Notes under the pieces: generated by a model | The model's input: the letters and a program-made list of their open reading frames with translations, nothing else | Database searches by the model: none | Told to the model about the DNA's origin: nothing | Translations under genes and position numbers: made by a program | In this document: one piece after another, positions 8,213 through 16,224 of the stretch | How positions within the stretch are numbered: position 1 is the stretch's first letter | Layout: each line of letters starts with the position of its first letter | Virus record (IMG/VR): IMGVR_UViG_3300037140_000126 | Location: 60,955 to 124,954 of that record | Source of the DNA: a virus | Length of the DNA: 64,000 bases | Strand: one strand, 5' to 3'

Positions 8213-11200
8213 TTACTGATATGAACCTGTATCGCCACCACTGCGGGGATACTTTCCGCGCTTGCCCTTCTGTATTAGCTTCTGTTCGCCAGGCATGTAC
8301 GCGCTATTAGAATCATTAGGACGAGAGAAACCCCTATAACGATCATTGAGGTATTGCTCCACAACCGTGGGCTTGCGCAGGGACTCTTGGAACTTCTTGA
8401 CCTGTCCGCGCTCGTCGGCCTTACTAACTTTCTCGGGCTCTTCTTCACCATCTTGCTCATCCTTTTCTACTTGCTCGAAAAACTCTTTCAGTTCGTCGTT
8501 CAGTTGTTCGAGAACACCGGGCTGCTGTGTCTCCATTTGTTGACCAAGTTCACCCGTCTCAGGCAGCATACCCATCTCTTGGAAATACTGAACTTCTTCA
8601 GGTGTCATCTGCTGAATATCATCAGAGCTGAATTCCCCCTGCCCAATCAAGCTGCCCTGGAAGCCACGCATACCGCCAGAATTTGCCGATGCTGTCGGAG
8701 ACATTGCCCCAGCGCCACCCGTAGGCGGCAAACCGGAACTTACGCCCATACCGCCGCCACCGTTTCCACCTGCTCCAGCGCCACCACCCTGAGGCATTGA
8801 CTTCGCTCTTGCTAGAGCCATCGCTTCTTGGATCAGAATATTCATCATGCCGAATGTCAGCTTGCCCCAGCCATCGGGAAGCGGCGGCTTACCATCAGAC
8901 TCGCGCATTTCATCCGGCAGCAGTGCATTGCTCTGATACTGGCGCTGCTGGATTTGAACTTTCGTAAGCGCATCGGGATCGTCCAGACCCTTAAAGACGA
9001 ATTGCAAATCTTTCCAGCCTAGAAAGCCGTGTAAGAGTTCCCGCGTGAACGCTTCCATCAACCGTGTCGCCATTGGCACGACAGCGGCCTTGAAATCGGA
9101 AATCGACATTATTAAGCCGGTCGATCTATTGACATCCTTTTCCAAACCAAGACTGAACGGGGATAGATCAAATCCGTTCGCAGTACAACGGATCAACATT
9201 TCCTGCCATTCGAGCAGCAAGTCTTGAATCAGGACAGACTGCACCGGGATGACCTCGGGCTTTTTCATGCCCGCAATTAGGCTGACTTTCGCCTGACCTT
9301 CTAGCTCATTCTGAATGTGCCTGCGCACCGTCTGGATGTGCGCTTGATTTTGTGGCTGTTCCCACCACAGGAACGTCTTATGCACTTGATCGGAGCCCGC
9401 TTTACTGGCCATGTCCTGTACGCCGAGTAGCGCATTGACCGTATTGAAAGTAACTTCAAGCTTGCCTAAGCCAAAAGGAGTATTTGCCCTTACATTGTCC
9501 CGGATATAGACCAGTTCATCGGCTAGGAATGCGACAACGCCGCGCTCCCCTTTGAGTCCCGTCATTTGCGCGAAGCGTGGTCGTTCCGTGTTGCTTTCCG
9601 ACCAGTCGGCATAGATGCGGATTGTAGAACCATCCACAGACCACATTTTCATTGGGCGTTTATAGTAGGGCGTCATGCGAGGCTCAATGCAACCATAGCC
9701 ACCGATGATCGTATCTTCCAAAACCGCTTCAGAGAACGTCCGAAACGAGTCCACATTATTAGGATGTTCAAAACAATTCTTGACGATACGAATTCTCTTC
9801 TCCCGTTCTTTCGGGTCGCCCTCATTCTCCATGTCCGGCATAGCCTCAATGTCCCATTTCAGTTGAAGCACAGCATTCTTAATTAGGTTGATTGCCCGAC
9901 GAGGAATTGGGGTTTCACTGAACCTACGGAGATTATAGGGGGTTTGACCACACCATGCGGCCTTGCCATTACGACGAACATAGATAACCCCATCTGGAAC
10001 GCCGACGCAGTAGACCTTACCTGAATACTCCTGTACCTCCACATGCCTTAAACCCGACCACTTGAGGAGATTTTCATAGACACAATAAAATGGCGCACGC
10101 ATTCTGCCACTAGCCATTTTCTTTGACGGTCTGGTATGAAGCGTTCCTCCTGTTCCGAGCTTAATCAGAATTTCCTGAATGTCGTTTGCAAGCCGCTGAC
10201 TTGCGGTCGCAAACATTCGTGTTCGTTGAAACGATCCATCGCCAATCCAAAACCAGTGTAGCAAGATTTTGAGATACTTTGGCGGAAGATTTTTTACCCA
10301 AGTGGGCACATACTTTGTATAAGTATTGCCAAGCGGATGTAGCTTCTCATGCAGGGCTTTACTCTGAATGCGGAAACCGCGCTTACGCAATTGGACATGG
10401 AATGGCAAACGCCCAAGCAACTCGGCAATTGCTGTATAGCTTTCACTCTTGCGCTCCTGTGCTATGCCAACAGTCCACATCATCCCTACAGAACGATTAA
10501 ATTCTTGGTTTGATCCATCGGCAGCGGCGGCAATTGCTTGAACATACAAAGGCCTAGAATCCACGTCCGCATCTTTCTCCATACCAGCAAATGCAGATTC
10601 ACAGTGGCCCTCAGCTAGATACAGTCCTAGAAAGGCAACCCAATCCTCAAGCAGAACGGTGTAATCTTCCGGGTGACGACCGCCCTTGTCGCTGCATCGT
10701 TCAGTCTTAATAGTTACAGATTCAAACGGAATCTTCCCAATCCATGCTTTAGAAGTAAGGGGAACCTCGAATCGTACAAACCCATGGCCGTCCCCATTTG
10801 CTATGTGCTCTGCTACATCCTTCGCAAATTGAAACCCTTTTTTGTCTTTGGCAAATGCACCACTATTTCCTTTCGGTCCTGCCCAACGAACAGATCGGCC
10901 ATACATGCGATGGTGTGGCGTAACCAAAAAGTCCAAGCACTTGCCAGTCAGGTGCACCATCGGGCCAGAGTAATCAACAACCATAAATTTCTTGGCGTGC
11001 TGCCAGTGAATCTCACCATTCTTACTACGCGTAGCATATAAATCATCTGGACGAGCTTCTGGCCATGGCACCCAGCCTCGCTTTGTGAGTACCTGTGTAT
11101 CGGCAGAGAAGCAATTTTTCAAAATCGGTTGGTTCAACCTATGGAGCGCCTCTGGCAAATAGGGATATTGCCAGGTTCTCCGATCCACAATGTCAAATTG

Positions 11201-11392
11201 CCCATCGCGGACCGCTTGAATCTCTTGCGTGTGCCGCTGCTTGACAAGCCCCCATTGTTCACCGGGGGTAGCGGACAGTTCTTGGGAATGGGCATTTGAC
11301 ATTACGCGGACAATTTCTTGCGTGCGGAAGTGCCTCGCAGCACGCGCTTCCAGGTCCCTGTGGAACTGCCTGATTGCCTCAAGAATCGCCAT
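8213..11392 (-). CDS. Portal protein interrupted by an intein
   Basis: 1059 residues as translated. Residues 1-93 and 484-1059 form the portal, about 669 residues after splicing. The extein reads NLRRFSETPIPRRAIN, a portal-like start, and its C-terminal tail is Gly/Gln/Glu-rich and disordered. The portal is the dodecameric DNA channel and packaging-motor dock. Residues 94-483 are an intein with a LAGLIDADG endonuclease. A weak promoter-like TATTATA sits about 20-25 bases upstream of the ATG. Confidence 0.85.
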   Translation of the reverse strand: MAILEAIRQFHRDLEARAARHFRTQEIVRVMSNAHSQELSATPGEQWGLVKQRHTQEIQAVRDGQFDIVDRRTWQYPYLPEALHRLNQPILKNCFSADTQVLTKRGWVPWPEARPDDLYATRSKNGEIHWQHAKKFMVVDYSGPMVHLTGKCLDFLVTPHHRMYGRSVRWAGPKGNSGAFAKDKKGFQFAKDVAEHIANGDGHGFVRFEVPLTSKAWIGKIPFESVTIKTERCSDKGGRHPEDYTVLLEDWVAFLGLYLAEGHCESAFAGMEKDADVDSRPLYVQAIAAAADGSNQEFNRSVGMMWTVGIAQERKSESYTAIAELLGRLPFHVQLRKRGFRIQSKALHEKLHPLGNTYTKYVPTWVKNLPPKYLKILLHWFWIGDGSFQRTRMFATASQRLANDIQEILIKLGTGGTLHTRPSKKMASGRMRAPFYCVYENLLKWSGLRHVEVQEYSGKVYCVGVPDGVIYVRRNGKAAWCGQTPYNLRRFSETPIPRRAINLIKNAVLQLKWDIEAMPDMENEGDPKEREKRIRIVKNCFEHPNNVDSFRTFSEAVLEDTIIGGYGCIEPRMTPYYKRPMKMWSVDGSTIRIYADWSESNTERPRFAQMTGLKGERGVVAFLADELVYIRDNVRANTPFGLGKLEVTFNTVNALLGVQDMASKAGSDQVHKTFLWWEQPQNQAHIQTVRRHIQNELEGQAKVSLIAGMKKPEVIPVQSVLIQDLLLEWQEMLIRCTANGFDLSPFSLGLEKDVNRSTGLIMSISDFKAAVVPMATRLMEAFTRELLHGFLGWKDLQFVFKGLDDPDALTKVQIQQRQYQSNALLPDEMRESDGKPPLPDGWGKLTFGMMNILIQEAMALARAKSMPQGGGAGAGGNGGGGMGVSSGLPPTGGAGAMSPTASANSGGMRGFQGSLIGQGEFSSDDIQQMTPEEVQYFQEMGMLPETGELGQQMETQQPGVLEQLNDELKEFFEQVEKDEQDGEEEPEKVSKADERGQVKKFQESLRKPTVVEQYLNDRYRGFSRPNDSNSAYMPGEQKLIQKGKRGKYPRSGGDTGSYQ
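9944..11113 (-). mobile_element. Intein with LAGLIDADG homing endonuclease in the portal gene
   Basis: 390 residues. The N-terminal splicing block starts at Cys94 (CFSADTQVLTKRGW), with a second block carrying TPHHR near residue 158. LAGLIDADG motifs are FLGLYLAEGH (254-263) and LLHWFWIGDGS (377-387). The C-terminal block is VYCVGVPDGVIYVRRNG followed by WCGQ and the +1 residue Thr484. The terminal residue is Gln rather than Asn and the penultimate residue is Gly rather than His, which is uncommon. Removing it joins LKN to TPYNLRRF. Confidence 0.85.
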
Positions 11393-11395
11393 CTA

Positions 11396-11431
11396 GCGAG
11401 AAAGTGTATAATAGTGCACAAAGTCGCTAAA
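11396..11431 (-). promoter_or_regulatory. Possible promoter before portal gene
   Basis: On the minus strand TTGTTT is followed after 16 bases by TATTAT and then ACACTTTCTCGC before the portal ATG. The match is moderate and the leader would be very short. Confidence 0.3.
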
Positions 11432-11468
11432 ACAACTTAGCAATTAAATCTGGCGGGGATTTAACTTG

Positions 11469-11615
11469 TCAGTACCAATACCCATACCTATGTCGCCATG
11501 TAATTTTTCTTATTACCCATAACGGAAACCAGATAGGAAATAAAACCACAGCAAAAATAATCATGATCGCTGTGGTAAGAGATTCAAGGATTTCGTGCAA
11601 TATCCCCTCACTCAT
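11469..11615 (-). CDS. 48-residue single-span membrane protein
   Basis: It starts at an ATG overlapping the end of the preceding gene by eight bases. It begins MSEGILHEILESLTTAIM, continues as a hydrophobic span (IIFAVVLFPIWFPLWVI) and ends with a basic/aromatic tail (RKITWRHRYGYWY). Size and topology recall small phage holin-like or inner-membrane proteins, but no family is recognised. It lies immediately before the portal gene. Confidence 0.65.
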   Translation of the reverse strand: MSEGILHEILESLTTAIMIIFAVVLFPIWFPLWVIRKITWRHRYGYWY

Positions 11616-12252
11616 CGAAGTCTACCTCACGCTTGACTGGATACTGAATTGTTGGCTTGCGGGGCTTTTCTTTCGGCGCATCTTTCGAAGCCCGAATCTT
11701 CTGAAGCACATCATCAGGAATTGGCACTCCCGGACTGTTAGCATCAGGCCAGTAATATGGAGGCACATGAATCACGGTACCACTCACCGCATTTAGATTC
11801 GTCACTAGAGCACTTGGAGGGGGCAGCAAATCGGATTCAACTACAGGTAAGACGTGATCGAAGTAGGACATAAGATTACCAGCGTCATCGGGCATAGCCA
11901 CACCACGAAGATAAACATCATCACAGTCTTTGTTGCACGACACAGTGTAACAATTTTCCAATAGAATCGACTTATATTTGAAAGTGTCTCCCCCCGCAAC
12001 CAAAAGAAGTTGTAGCTTGCTGTATGGAAGGCTAAGCAAGTTGTTTCTGTCTTGCGTGTGCACGCCAATAAGTTTGCCGCACCATGCAATTTGTTTCAAT
12101 CCAGAGGTATACTGTGCACGGACTGCACCACGGTAGCCAACACGAACTTCACGAATGTCTTGCTGGATTGTCACATCTGCCAGCGTAGCAATGACAGAGC
12201 GTTCTGGCCCTGTCACGAGATAGCCTAGTGAAGAATTACTCTCTGAAGACAC
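11608..12252 (-). CDS. Tube-like paralogue of the window-start protein
   Basis: 214 residues. Residues around 35-50 read IREVRVGYRGAVRAQY, matching IGQVRSGYRGAVRAQY in the protein at 1-411; DNA around the block is also similar. The C-terminal part diverges (PPYYWPDANSPGVPIPDD) and contains several Cys. It sits apart from the tail genes, before the portal. It may be a second tube-type or a repurposed structural protein. Confidence 0.5.
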   Translation of the reverse strand: MSSESNSSLGYLVTGPERSVIATLADVTIQQDIREVRVGYRGAVRAQYTSGLKQIAWCGKLIGVHTQDRNNLLSLPYSKLQLLLVAGGDTFKYKSILLENCYTVSCNKDCDDVYLRGVAMPDDAGNLMSYFDHVLPVVESDLLPPPSALVTNLNAVSGTVIHVPPYYWPDANSPGVPIPDDVLQKIRASKDAPKEKPRKPTIQYPVKREVDFDE

Positions 12253-12254
12253 CG

Positions 12255-12581
12255 CTACCTCTCCTGTAAATCAACAATAAATCCCTTGTCCTTGAGTCGC
12301 CGCACGACGTACTCGCCCGCAGCACTCTTTGCGTCGATACCCCCTAACTGAAGTGCAAAACTAGTCGTCAGCATCCCAGACTGGCCGTGACGACGTAGCT
12401 TGTGTGGCCCATCGGGCTTAATAATAAGCTGTTTCTTTCCTATATCCACAGTCACTTGGAAGGTTTTCGCAATGCACAAATCTGGGGACAGCCGAAGCAG
12501 TCCTGCAGGCAGCACCCTAACAGTTCCTTTCGTCGCTTGTGGGCGTCCTACCCTTCTAGGTTCTGTTTTAATAATCGCCAT
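12255..12581 (-). CDS. Small basic protein of unknown function
   Basis: 108 residues when started at the ATG at 12581, which has AGAGG five bases upstream. An upstream in-frame start at 12623 would overlap the neighbouring gene and lacks a site. The N-terminus is basic (KTEPRRVGRPQATKG), then beta-rich. The C-terminal helix reads AAGEYVVRRLKDKGFIVDL. No family recognised. Confidence 0.6.
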   Translation of the reverse strand: MAIIKTEPRRVGRPQATKGTVRVLPAGLLRLSPDLCIAKTFQVTVDIGKKQLIIKPDGPHKLRRHGQSGMLTTSFALQLGGIDAKSAAGEYVVRRLKDKGFIVDLQER

Positions 12582-12595
12582 AGTACCTCTTTTCG

Positions 12596-12847
12596 TTAGT
12601 TCACAGAACGTGCATGCGAGCACTCGGGCTCGTACTCGCTCATCAGTTTGATAACCTCACTATAGTACTGCGGATGCTGTTCGCAGTACGACTCGATACA
12701 GTGTTTACCAGCAAGCCGCACGGGTGCGTACTTGGCAGGATAGTGTTCACAAGCCCAAAAGAATGCCAAACCCGCCCGATACTCAAAACGGGCGGCTATG
12801 TACTTCGCGTCCTCAATCTCACCACCACATTCAGTACACGTCACCAT
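12596..12847 (-). CDS. Small zinc-binding protein
   Basis: 83 residues. CTECGGEIEDAKY gives one CxxC near the N-terminus; later CEHYPAKYAP, HCIESYCEQH and ECSH add Cys/His ligands. GAGGAGGAAG precedes the ATG. It belongs to the run of small Cys/His proteins in the non-structural block. Function unknown. Confidence 0.6.
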   Translation of the reverse strand: MVTCTECGGEIEDAKYIAARFEYRAGLAFFWACEHYPAKYAPVRLAGKHCIESYCEQHPQYYSEVIKLMSEYEPECSHARSVN

Positions 12848-12857
12848 GTCTTCCTCC

Positions 12858-13001
12858 TCACTTGGAATCTCTACTCAACCAAAACACACCTGCTGTGTAC
12901 CACAAAAAAGAGGTGGATGGATCATAGCTCTTTTCCCAGAAAGAATGAGCAATGACAGCAATAGACATAATAAAACATAGAATTGCTAACACTGTATTCA
13001 T
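12858..13001 (-). CDS. 47-residue small membrane protein
   Basis: The ATG at 13001 has a strong AAGGAG six bases upstream. The peptide starts MNTVLAILCFIMSIAVIAHS, a membrane span, followed by a second hydrophobic stretch (SFLWYTAGVFWL). It resembles small phage inner-membrane proteins. The competing longer frame 12922-13113 overlaps its first half. Confidence 0.65.
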   Translation of the reverse strand: MNTVLAILCFIMSIAVIAHSFWEKSYDPSTSFLWYTAGVFWLSRDSK

Positions 13002-13113
13002 TTCGCGCTCCTTCGGGGCCCGAAGACAGCGTGCTGATTTTCGCCGAGATAGTCAGCTTGTCGGCTTTGGACAATTGCTCTGCGAGCAGCACGCGGTATC
13101 GGATTGGCTTCAT
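12922..13113 (-). CDS. Possible small coupled frame
   Basis: 63 residues starting at an ATGA overlap with the upstream zinc-finger gene, beginning MKPIRYRVLLAEQLSKADK. Its last 27 codons overlap the better supported membrane-protein gene at 12858-13001 in another frame. The front half looks protein-like; the Cys-rich end looks like shadow coding. Either may be real, or both. Confidence 0.35.
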   Translation of the reverse strand: MKPIRYRVLLAEQLSKADKLTISAKISTLSSGPEGARNEYSVSNSMFYYVYCCHCSFFLGKEL

Positions 13114-13334
13114 GAAGCTATCTTGCGCATATCAATCTCCACGATGCGGGCAGAGACAAGCCGTACTGCACTCTTTGCGGCGTTCTGACTCATGCAATTC
13201 GTGCACAGTTTCACATCGTCTTTGCCCCAACCGTCACGATGGCCGGGATTCACACGCGTCCACAGCCGTAAACGGTTCGAGCGGAAGTAGGTCTTGCCAC
13301 AGCGGCTACATTGTCGGTCAGGCTTTCTACGCAT
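13110..13334 (-). CDS. Zinc-ribbon-like small protein
   Basis: 74 residues. CSRCGKTYF (residues 9-17) and CTNCMSQN (about 44-51) form two CxxC knuckles flanking a basic segment. The C-terminal helix follows. It ends in an ATGA overlap with the next frame. A nucleic-acid or protein adaptor role is likely but unproven. Confidence 0.65.
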   Translation of the reverse strand: MRRKPDRQCSRCGKTYFRSNRLRLWTRVNPGHRDGWGKDDVKLCTNCMSQNAAKSAVRLVSARIVEIDMRKIAS

Positions 13335-13710
13335 GTTTCACCCCCGAGTGCATCTTCCTGCGGTGGATGGACAACGACATGGGCGACTTGAATGGTTTGC
13401 CATGCTTGTCGGTAGTTGTATTGCAGACATCGCAGCGTAACGCGGGGCGTGGGGTGTTCTTGGAATGGGCTTCCCGCTTGTGTGCACTTAAAGATGCTTT
13501 ACTGAGAAATGGTCCGTGTGCTCCCTCCATTGCGCCGCATACATCGCAACGCAGAGACTTGCTTGATTTCTCTGCTTCCGCGTCATGATTGAAACCATTT
13601 CTGGTCAGGAATTGCAGTCCGACATCGCCCGCTGCCGTAGTAATCATTAGGGTCTTGCCTTTCTGCAAGCGTGCTACTTCGTGGTCCTCCAGCAAAATAA
13701 TCTGCTTCAT
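13327..13710 (-). CDS. Protein with two C2H2-type zinc fingers
   Basis: 127 residues from the ATG at 13710, chosen because GTGAGGAG lies just upstream. Two similar finger units occur: CDVCGAMEG...H...H near residues 52-75 and CDVCNTTTDKHG...H...H near 92-115. They have the C-x2-C...H-x3/4-H arrangement and look like an internal duplication. The likely role is nucleic-acid binding. Confidence 0.65.
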   Translation of the reverse strand: MKQIILLEDHEVARLQKGKTLMITTAAGDVGLQFLTRNGFNHDAEAEKSSKSLRCDVCGAMEGAHGPFLSKASLSAHKREAHSKNTPRPALRCDVCNTTTDKHGKPFKSPMSLSIHRRKMHSGVKHA

Positions 13711-13721
13711 TATCCTACTCC

Positions 13722-13979
13722 TCACGTTTTAGATTTTACTGCTACCAAGAACTCCCTAGTTTTCGTGCTCAACCCGTAATAACCATTAATTTTGGGCAAC
13801 CTGTGTTTAAGTGCGATTGCTTCATGATACTTAATGGCCAAATCCAATGCATCGAGTGCATCATCTGTACCCATAACTTCCAGGTTCAGACCAATAAACA
13901 CCGCCTTCTTCCAGAGTCTCAAACTTTCAGCGGCCTCTTTCTTCGTCGCATAAACCTTCGTTCCCTTATAGTTTCCCAT
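13722..13979 (-). CDS. Small unassigned protein
   Basis: 85 residues from the ATG at 13979, which follows GTGAGGATC. It begins MGNYKGTKVYATKKEAAESL, which looks like a short beta-hairpin followed by helices. The end of the gene forms part of a sequence repeated before the gene at 17736. No family recognised. Confidence 0.55.
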   Translation of the reverse strand: MGNYKGTKVYATKKEAAESLRLWKKAVFIGLNLEVMGTDDALDALDLAIKYHEAIALKHRLPKINGYYGLSTKTREFLVAVKSKT

Positions 13980-13984
13980 GATCC

Positions 13985-14503
13985 TCACGCTTCAGCTACT
14001 GGTACATCTTGCACGACAACTTTTGCTGTACTGCCATTCTTGCTAAGAAACACAAGCCTTACTTTGTCTCCGTTCGTTTCGATCTTGAACGGGCGTTCCG
14101 CTTTCGAACCTGTCCGCCCCAATACGGTTAAGAAATAACCAACGCTGTCTTTTGCGCGATTCTTATACTTTTTGAAACTGTCCTTCACGTGCCATTTCTC
14201 GTCGAGCATCACGGACAACATTTTCTCAGGCATCGTGCCAGGCCGTGCGATCCCCAGCACCATATCAGACTTCGCTTTAACGATTTGTTCAGCGGGTGGC
14301 TCTTTCGGCTCACGTATCTTAATCTTGGTCATAGGCTCTTCCGAGTCCCGGCACTCGCGGGAGCAGAAGACGGCACCGGAACGGCGACCGAGAAAGCTTA
14401 CATAGGAGATTATATTTTTGCAGCCCGAACGGTCGCAGCGCTCACTTACGTATATGCCACGTGCTTTCAGTTGCGTTTGGTCAGCTTGGGTTAGTTGTGC
14501 CAT
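13985..14503 (-). CDS. Zinc-knuckle protein with paralogous C-terminal domain
   Basis: 172 residues from the ATG at 14503. The N-terminal part has CDRSGC and CSREC, a probable zinc knuckle. The C-terminal domain, from SDMVLGIARPG to VRLVFLSKNG, is homologous to the protein at 18183-18617; both contain KDS(V/I)GYFLTVL and end with VQDVP. A winged-helix-like fold is possible, but this is inference. GGAGGAAG lies 17 bases before the start, so initiation may rely on coupling to the short gene upstream. Confidence 0.6.
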   Translation of the reverse strand: MAQLTQADQTQLKARGIYVSERCDRSGCKNIISYVSFLGRRSGAVFCSRECRDSEEPMTKIKIREPKEPPAEQIVKAKSDMVLGIARPGTMPEKMLSVMLDEKWHVKDSFKKYKNRAKDSVGYFLTVLGRTGSKAERPFKIETNGDKVRLVFLSKNGSTAKVVVQDVPVAEA

Positions 14504-14507
14504 ATCG

Positions 14508-14612
14508 TTAGTCTTGTTTCTTCCTCCAGAGAACACAGGCGTAGTCTACCGATAATATGGCCGAAAGAACTAATACAGCCCAAAGAAATATGTGTGCCCT
14601 AAAGAATGTCAT
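14508..14612 (-). CDS. 34-residue membrane peptide
   Basis: The ATG overlaps the stop of the upstream gene (ATGA). The peptide MTFFRAHIFLWAVLVLSAIL continues to a basic tail, WRKKQD. It is a single span with positive-inside charge. It is short, so confidence depends on the overlap and topology. Confidence 0.45.
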   Translation of the reverse strand: MTFFRAHIFLWAVLVLSAILSVDYACVLWRKKQD

Positions 14613-14881
14613 GTGGCACCACGCTTCGCCTTATCCTCAGTATGCCAAGGACCATCAAGATTTTCTGGCTCAACCCCATTAACTTTCAGGAGTGCACGGG
14701 TTTCCCTGAGCCAACGGAGTCGGTGTTCCGGCGCGGCGGCGTCCATAAACATATTGGTGTGGGGTGTACCTATCATAGATTCAGCCGACCGGAGTCTTTC
14801 CAGTGCTTCGTCAAGCCGTTCAGCCAGTTTATTTTCGTCAAGCAATTCAGGCGGTGCTTTTTCAATCGGAACCGTTTTCAT
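14609..14881 (-). CDS. Small charged protein of unknown function
   Basis: 90 residues, mostly helical (NKLAERLDEALERLRSAESM) and hydrophilic. It starts at an ATGA overlap with the upstream gene. No domain recognised. Confidence 0.55.
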   Translation of the reverse strand: MKTVPIEKAPPELLDENKLAERLDEALERLRSAESMIGTPHTNMFMDAAAPEHRLRWLRETRALLKVNGVEPENLDGPWHTEDKAKRGAT

Positions 14882-15231
14882 GCCGCACCTCGCTTCGCCA
14901 TTGCTTCGGCTTCATAGTCGGGGTTGACAGCGGGCAGCAGCATCGGCGTGTGGACAACGGGCGCTTCGTTTTCGATGCTCAGTTGGTATTTCCGCCATGC
15001 TTTGCCAAGCTGATCCTTGGCGAGTTTAACGAATTCATCTTTCCATGAAATCGTCCGGCGTTCTTGGTAAGTCAGGGTCAACAGATACGGCCCGCGACTT
15101 GGACATTTGAGGCCCTCTTTGAACCCGGCAATCAGCTCTTCCCGCAACACAGACTTCTGCTCTTCCAATTTCTTGATCTCGGCAGCAATCTGTGCGTAAC
15201 GTGTCACTTGCTCTTGGTCTAGGTATTTCAT
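14878..15231 (-). CDS. Coiled-coil protein, first gene of a promoter-led operon
   Basis: 117 residues from the ATG at 15231, which has GTGAGGAGGA upstream. The longer in-frame start would read through the promoter at 15268-15296 and is rejected. Residues 5-35 form a coiled coil (YAQIAAEIKKLEEQKSVLRE). The middle is beta-rich and the C-terminus is helical. No family recognised. Confidence 0.65.
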   Translation of the reverse strand: MKYLDQEQVTRYAQIAAEIKKLEEQKSVLREELIAGFKEGLKCPSRGPYLLTLTYQERRTISWKDEFVKLAKDQLGKAWRKYQLSIENEAPVVHTPMLLPAVNPDYEAEAMAKRGAA

Positions 15232-15267
15232 CGAATCGTCCTCCTCACAGAGATTACTTACACACTC

Positions 15268-15296
15268 AATATACAATATTCGCACAATATTGTCAA
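15268..15296 (-). promoter_or_regulatory. Sigma70-type promoter with palindromic spacer
   Basis: Minus strand: TTGACA (15291-15296), 17-base spacer, TATATT (15268-15273). The spacer ATATTGTGCGAATATTG forms most of the palindrome CAATATT-GTGCG-AATATTG, a possible repressor or activator site. Related copies occur at 21.2, 22.2, 25.2 and 25.5 kb. Confidence 0.8.
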
Positions 15297-15300
15297 GTGC

Positions 15301-16224
15301 CTATTTTTCATTATCGAGCGCCGTCCACGCACTCCCTGGTACGCGCATTTCTTCCAGCATGGTAAACGCCTGTTTTGTGCTCCACACAATTTGCGCCGGC
15401 TCCGCGACTGCTGGATCGACGTGGATCGGCATCACGAATGGATTGGACCATGGACACGCATAGTGCAGTCCAAGACACATCGGGTAATAAAGAATCTGCG
15501 GTACTTTTTGTGATCCTGCAAGATGCGACAGGCCGTTATCTACAGTCACAGCTAGGTAAATCCTGTGCTCTTTCATCGCCCGGGCAAGTGCTCGCAGCGG
15601 CATCCCAGTAAGGTATTCTTCCTCAGAAAAACCTAGTTCGTCTGCCCGTTCGTCTGCGCTTCCAGTTACGCGAATCGGTTTGTTGAGTGTCCGTAGAAAG
15701 CGCAGAATTGGCTTCCACTTTACCCACGGCAGGCACTTGTTCGGCGGTTTGCCATCGTGACTCGAACACGACCGTGAAAACGGTGCAATCAAAATTGCGT
15801 CTTGCGGAACTCGGGATACCCATTCGTTGTCCTCCTCATTGTATGGCGGGTCGTAAAATGGCCCTAGGTCTGCCGCAGAATCGCCAAGTTTGACACCGAG
15901 CAAATCTGCATAGCCCTGTGCCAAGTGGCACTTCTTTTGATTGCAAATCTCAAAGGCCTTGTTTACGTTGAAATTGAATTCGAAGTCGTATTCAATCGTG
16001 ACAGGAACCTTCGGGAGCCCGATGTAAGCAACTTTTACCTCGTCCATTCTACCAAATACAACTTTCAGTGGCACACCCATTCCACGGTATAGTTCCGCCA
16101 CTGCGTTGTTGTCCGTTAGCATGTCGATTTCATACTCGGGATGACTGCGGTGCCAGGCACGCAATGCGGCTGATATGCAAAGTGCGTCACCTATGAGATT
16201 GTGGGATTCAAATAAGGCCCTCAT
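15301..16224 (-). CDS. Glycosyltransferase family 9-like protein
   Basis: 307 residues. The N-terminal HNLIGDALCISAALRAWHR and the C-terminal TVDNGLSHLAGSQKVPQI match heptosyltransferase-like GT-B enzymes: an N-terminal G-D-x-L helix and a late D-x-G-x-x-H-L-A donor-site loop. Such enzymes transfer ADP-heptose-type or related sugars to lipopolysaccharide. It lies in the non-structural block, away from the sugar cluster, and ends just before a strong promoter. A diverged relative is at 29834-30652. Confidence 0.65.
   Translation of the reverse strand: MRALFESHNLIGDALCISAALRAWHRSHPEYEIDMLTDNNAVAELYRGMGVPLKVVFGRMDEVKVAYIGLPKVPVTIEYDFEFNFNVNKAFEICNQKKCHLAQGYADLLGVKLGDSAADLGPFYDPPYNEEDNEWVSRVPQDAILIAPFSRSCSSHDGKPPNKCLPWVKWKPILRFLRTLNKPIRVTGSADERADELGFSEEEYLTGMPLRALARAMKEHRIYLAVTVDNGLSHLAGSQKVPQILYYPMCLGLHYACPWSNPFVMPIHVDPAVAEPAQIVWSTKQAFTMLEEMRVPGSAWTALDNEK

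Noticed and set aside
11396-11420. Plus-strand TATAAT near the portal start
   Set aside because: No plus-strand gene follows; it is the reverse of the minus-strand TATTATA.
15232-15285. N-terminal extension of the coiled-coil protein
   Set aside because: It would be encoded by the promoter -10 and leader; the ATG at 15231 has a strong ribosome site.
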